Shown: in pieces, positions 6,499 to 8,502 of the stretch
Position numbering within the stretch: position 1 is the first letter of the stretch
How the letters are laid out: each line of letters opens with the position of its first letter
Assembly (NCBI GenBank): GCA_001701115.1
Contig: DAAJ01000073.1
Location: forward strand, 759-9,260
Direction of reading: 5' to 3'
DNA length: 8,502 bases
Origin: Bacteroidales bacterium GP2
GTDB taxonomy: Bacteria > Bacteroidota > Bacteroidia > Bacteroidales > Muribaculaceae
Notes under the pieces: generated by a model
Databases searched by the model: none
What the model was told of the DNA's origin: nothing
The model's input: the letters and a program-made list of their open reading frames with translations, nothing else
Program-made: the position numbers and the translations under genes

Positions 6499-7452
6499 AT
6501 GACACATAGGACTTTCATCACATTAATATTAGGAGGCATTGGTTGCCTCTGCAACGCCCAGAAACTTGACCCGATAAAATATGGCGATTTTGAAAACTGG
6601 GTTTCACGCGATATTGCTGAAAGCGTTGTAATAGGAGGAAAGCATAAGACAATATTTGAAGTCGGACCCACGCAGACAATCAGCAAGAATGTACCATACC
6701 GCAATCTCGGAGGTTCACCGTGGGCAACCAGCAATGTCTACGCAAAAGTGAGCGGTGTAACAAAAGGCTCCAATGCCGTGTATCCCTCCAACCGCTCAGC
6801 TACAAATAAATGCGCCAAGCTTTGCACACAGATGGAAAAGGTGAAAGTTCTCGGGCTTATAAACATGAATGTGATGGTTGCAGGCTCAATGTTTCTTGGA
6901 GAAATGATAGAGCCGGTGTCAAGCACAAGCGATCCTTACAAAAAAATGGAGATGGGCATGAAATATAACAAGCGTCCCTCTTACCTGTCTCTTGACTTGA
7001 AAGTAGATATGCCCTCCACGGACACCCGCACCAAGAGTACCGGCTTCGGACCTAAAAAAACATTGCCGGGAAGGGATGCCGCTGTAGTATTCATAATGCT
7101 CCAGCGCAGATGGGAGGATGCTGACGGCAATCTCCATGCCGCAAGGGTTGCAACTGGAGGTGAGCATTTCAAGGATAGCACACCTTGGAAAAACGGCTAC
7201 CAGATACCTTTGGTATATGGCGATGTGTCAGCAAATCCCAAATACAATTGGCTCGGTCTGCGCAACGGCAAGGATTCTTACTATGCCCGCAATTCCAAAG
7301 GTCAGCTGGTGAAAGTGCAAGAAGAAAAATGGGATTCTCCTGACGCTACTCCGACCCATGCTATCGTAATGATTAGCAGTGGCAACGGCGAGCCGTTTAT
7401 TGGCACAGAGGGGCTTACCTTCTATGTTGACAATATTGCTTTCGGCTTCTGA
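6499..7452 (+). CDS. Secreted PCMD (putative carbohydrate metabolism) domain protein
   Basis: Exported protein of 317 aa. Residues 1-20 are a signal peptide (TFITLILGGIGCL core, likely cleaved after CNA before Gln21). Cys16 lacks a good lipobox, so a lipoprotein is less likely. The mature part begins with GDFENW (29-34), a common opening in Bacteroidetes carbohydrate-associated secreted proteins. It ends with a beta-rich module containing SSGNGEPFIGTEGLTFYVDN (293-312). That ending matches the C-terminal pattern of the PCMD family (PF13201), whose members resemble carbohydrate-binding jelly-rolls but have no proven enzymatic activity. An in-frame TTG at 6478 would add 7 residues but overlaps the -7 box (6473-6480), so ATG 6499 is the start. 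No SusC/SusD or glycoside hydrolase gene is adjacent, so no substrate can be proposed. The 3' end overlaps the convergent downstream gene by 38 nt. Confidence 0.72.
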   Translation: MTHRTFITLILGGIGCLCNAQKLDPIKYGDFENWVSRDIAESVVIGGKHKTIFEVGPTQTISKNVPYRNLGGSPWATSNVYAKVSGVTKGSNAVYPSNRSATNKCAKLCTQMEKVKVLGLINMNVMVAGSMFLGEMIEPVSSTSDPYKKMEMGMKYNKRPSYLSLDLKVDMPSTDTRTKSTGFGPKKTLPGRDAAVVFIMLQRRWEDADGNLHAARVATGGEHFKDSTPWKNGYQIPLVYGDVSANPKYNWLGLRNGKDSYYARNSKGQLVKVQEEKWDSPDATPTHAIVMISSGNGEPFIGTEGLTFYVDNIAFGF

Positions 7453-8218
7453 GTTTTATAGGTCCGTCTCTGCTGCATGCCGCGCCCATAGGGGTAATGG
7501 GGGTAGCTTTAGCGCTAAAAGGCAACCGGAACGTCTTTTTTAGCATCCGCAACTCATTGCGCAATGAATCATTGTGCTGCGGTTTTTTACTCATTGCCGG
7601 TATGTCGGATTCCTTGTTGACCGGCACTTTTACATCTGTGCGTCTCTGTTGAAAATTTTCATCATTCCGGTGGTTAATGGGTAATTTCAAGGATTTATCC
7701 GATACCATGCCGCATACCGGTTCAAAATCATCAAGAGATAAGAAATCATACATGGGTACAAAATCCTCTTCATCATATATATAGTCATCCTCGTCTTCTT
7801 CGTCCATGTAATCATCTTCGTCATCTTCGTCTATGTAATCCTCCTCGTCCATTAAGTAGTCTTTGTACATGGAATCAAAATCATCTACACGTTTGGTTGC
7901 TTTCAGTTTATTTACAGGTGTGGTTTCCTTTGGAGCAGTTTCTTTTGGCTCAAGGCATTCCGGAGATGATACAATTTCTTGTTTATTGTTTGCGGCAATG
8001 TCGGCTGCAACCTTGTTTTCACAGGTTTGTCGCGCATCTATCTCAGTGCGGATGAAATCAAACGCCATTTGTGCACGAGGATCATGTAAATCCGTTATAA
8101 TGCCAGACGCCGCATACTTAATTACTGCAGTAAAGACCTCCTGTTGCAAGGAAACAGGATAATTGCTGAGGGCATCATGCCAAAGCAAATTGAAATTAAA
8201 TTGATTGTTTGTTCTCAT
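7415..8218 (-). CDS. DUF6291-like protein with acidic Asp/Glu/Tyr repeat segment
   Basis: Predicted cytoplasmic protein of 267 aa with no signal peptide or membrane helix. Residues about 6-75 (FNFNLLWHDALSNYP, then EVFTAVIKYAASG, then AFDFIRTEID) match the pattern I know from DUF6291, a small helical domain of unknown function in Bacteroidetes and phage-type genes: aromatic start, EVYxAIxEYxxxG, then a helix ending in xID. A Lys/Thr/Pro-rich linker (about 90-110) follows. Residues 122-152 are very acidic (22 of 31 Asp or Glu) with tyrosines at 128, 137 and 146, encoded by two 27-nt tandem units. The tail (about 218-267) is basic. The ATG at 8218 sits about 40 nt downstream of a good promoter. 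The 3' end overlaps the PCMD gene by 38 nt on the opposite strand. Function is unknown; a nucleic-acid-related or replication-accessory role is only a guess from relatives. Confidence 0.66.
   Translation of the reverse strand: MRTNNQFNFNLLWHDALSNYPVSLQQEVFTAVIKYAASGIITDLHDPRAQMAFDFIRTEIDARQTCENKVAADIAANNKQEIVSSPECLEPKETAPKETTPVNKLKATKRVDDFDSMYKDYLMDEEDYIDEDDEDDYMDEEDEDDYIYDEEDFVPMYDFLSLDDFEPVCGMVSDKSLKLPINHRNDENFQQRRTDVKVPVNKESDIPAMSKKPQHNDSLRNELRMLKKTFRLPFSAKATPITPMGAACSRDGPIKLRSRKQYCQHRR
7784..7837 (-). repeat. Two tandem 27-nt repeat units encoding a 9-residue acidic repeat
   Basis: Plus-strand segments 7784-7810 and 7811-7837 align over 27 nt with 4 differences. They encode YIDEDDEDD and YMDEEDEDD. 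Degenerate acidic sequence continues on both sides (YLMDEED before, YIYDEEDF after). The repeats are in frame, so copy-number change by slippage would keep the reading frame. Confidence 0.8.
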
Positions 8219-8259
8219 AATGGTGTGTTTTATTAGTAAGACTGTTTAATTATCTGCGG

Positions 8260-8292
8260 CAAAGTTACAACGTTATATTGTAATTATCCAAA
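8260..8292 (-). promoter_or_regulatory. -33/-7 promoter of the DUF6291-like gene
   Basis: On the minus strand TAACTTTG (8267-8260) matches the -7 consensus and TTTG (8292-8289) the -33 element, with a 21-nt spacer. Transcription would start near 8254, giving a leader of about 35 nt before ATG 8218. This is the most complete vegetative promoter in the window. Confidence 0.65.
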
Positions 8293-8502
8293 TATTTTCA
8301 AGATTATTTTCAAATAAAATTATTATCGATTGATTTATAAGAGGTTGGTTAGGGTGGATTAATTTCAACTTATATATCACGTTGCCAAAAGTCGTGGATC
8401 CATCTATCACGAGGTGAAAACATTATCGAAATGCCTTGCCATCATATTTTCAATACATGCAGTTCTCTGAAAAATTGCGGTATTTCATTTAAAAGTGAAA
8501 TA
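8293..8502. other. AT-rich terminal intergenic segment without a supported gene
   Basis: All frames on both strands are broken by stops, and the longest open stretches are about 20-35 codons. TATCACG occurs twice, 30 nt apart (8375-8381 and 8405-8411), with CGTG between them (8393-8396), which could be a protein-binding site or chance. A gene may end just beyond the right edge, but nothing here supports one. Confidence 0.5.

Noticed and set aside
7508..7519. Perfect 12-nt palindrome TTTAGCGCTAAA downstream of the PCMD stop codon
   Set aside because: It has no loop for an RNA hairpin and lies inside the DUF6291-like coding sequence, so it is probably coincidental codon sequence.
8371..8502. 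Possible minus-strand gene remnant at the right edge (short frames such as FSPRDRWIHDFW)
   Set aside because: The frames are interrupted by stops every 20-25 codons and I recognise no family confidently.

Overview
The window looks like a Bacteroidales chromosome. A gut Muribaculaceae- or Bacteroides-type genome is the best guess, but the rank below order is inference. Several signs agree. Promoters carry the Bacteroidetes -7 motif TAnnTTTG. Start codons lack Shine-Dalgarno sequences and sit behind A-rich leaders. The truncated response regulator has the DMNF...GNEG receiver signature of Bacteroidetes NtrC-type regulators. A PCMD-type secreted protein and a DUF6291-like protein are also typical of this order. 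No mobile element, CRISPR array, tRNA or rRNA was seen.

Left block (1-3423). The 5' part of an NtrC-family response regulator gene runs off the left edge on the minus strand. It is divergent from a two-gene plus-strand operon: an FtsX/MacB-like ABC permease with 8 predicted membrane helices, then its LolD/MacB-like ATPase. The shared upstream region carries a -24/-12 (sigma-54) promoter candidate aimed at the permease gene. It also has a vegetative -33/-7 promoter that would give the regulator a nearly leaderless mRNA. The simplest reading is a two-component system that switches on an envelope ABC machine through sigma-54. The sigma-54 site also sets the permease start at 436, because the longer reading frame from 406 would begin at or before the transcription start.

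Middle block (3425-6287, minus strand). This is a two-gene operon. First comes a BamA/TamA-like 'surface antigen' beta-barrel without POTRA domains. Its stop codon overlaps by 14 nt the start of an EptA-like phosphoethanolamine transferase, an inner-membrane lipid-A-type modifying enzyme. The transferase converges on the ABC ATPase gene with a 1-nt gap.

Right block (6288-8502). A 211-nt divergent intergenic region holds -7 motifs for both directions. It is followed by a secreted PCMD-domain protein on the plus strand. Converging on that gene, with a 38-nt 3' overlap, is a DUF6291-like protein carrying a striking Asp/Glu/Tyr tandem-repeat segment. The last 284 nt are AT-rich; apart from that gene's promoter I see no supported gene there.

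Taken together, the first two blocks form an envelope-homeostasis neighbourhood: signalling, ABC machine, outer-membrane barrel and lipid modification. No clearly new system is demonstrable. The most useful leads are the sigma-54 circuit with a minimal ABC pair, the barrel-transferase coupling and the acidic-repeat DUF6291 protein.
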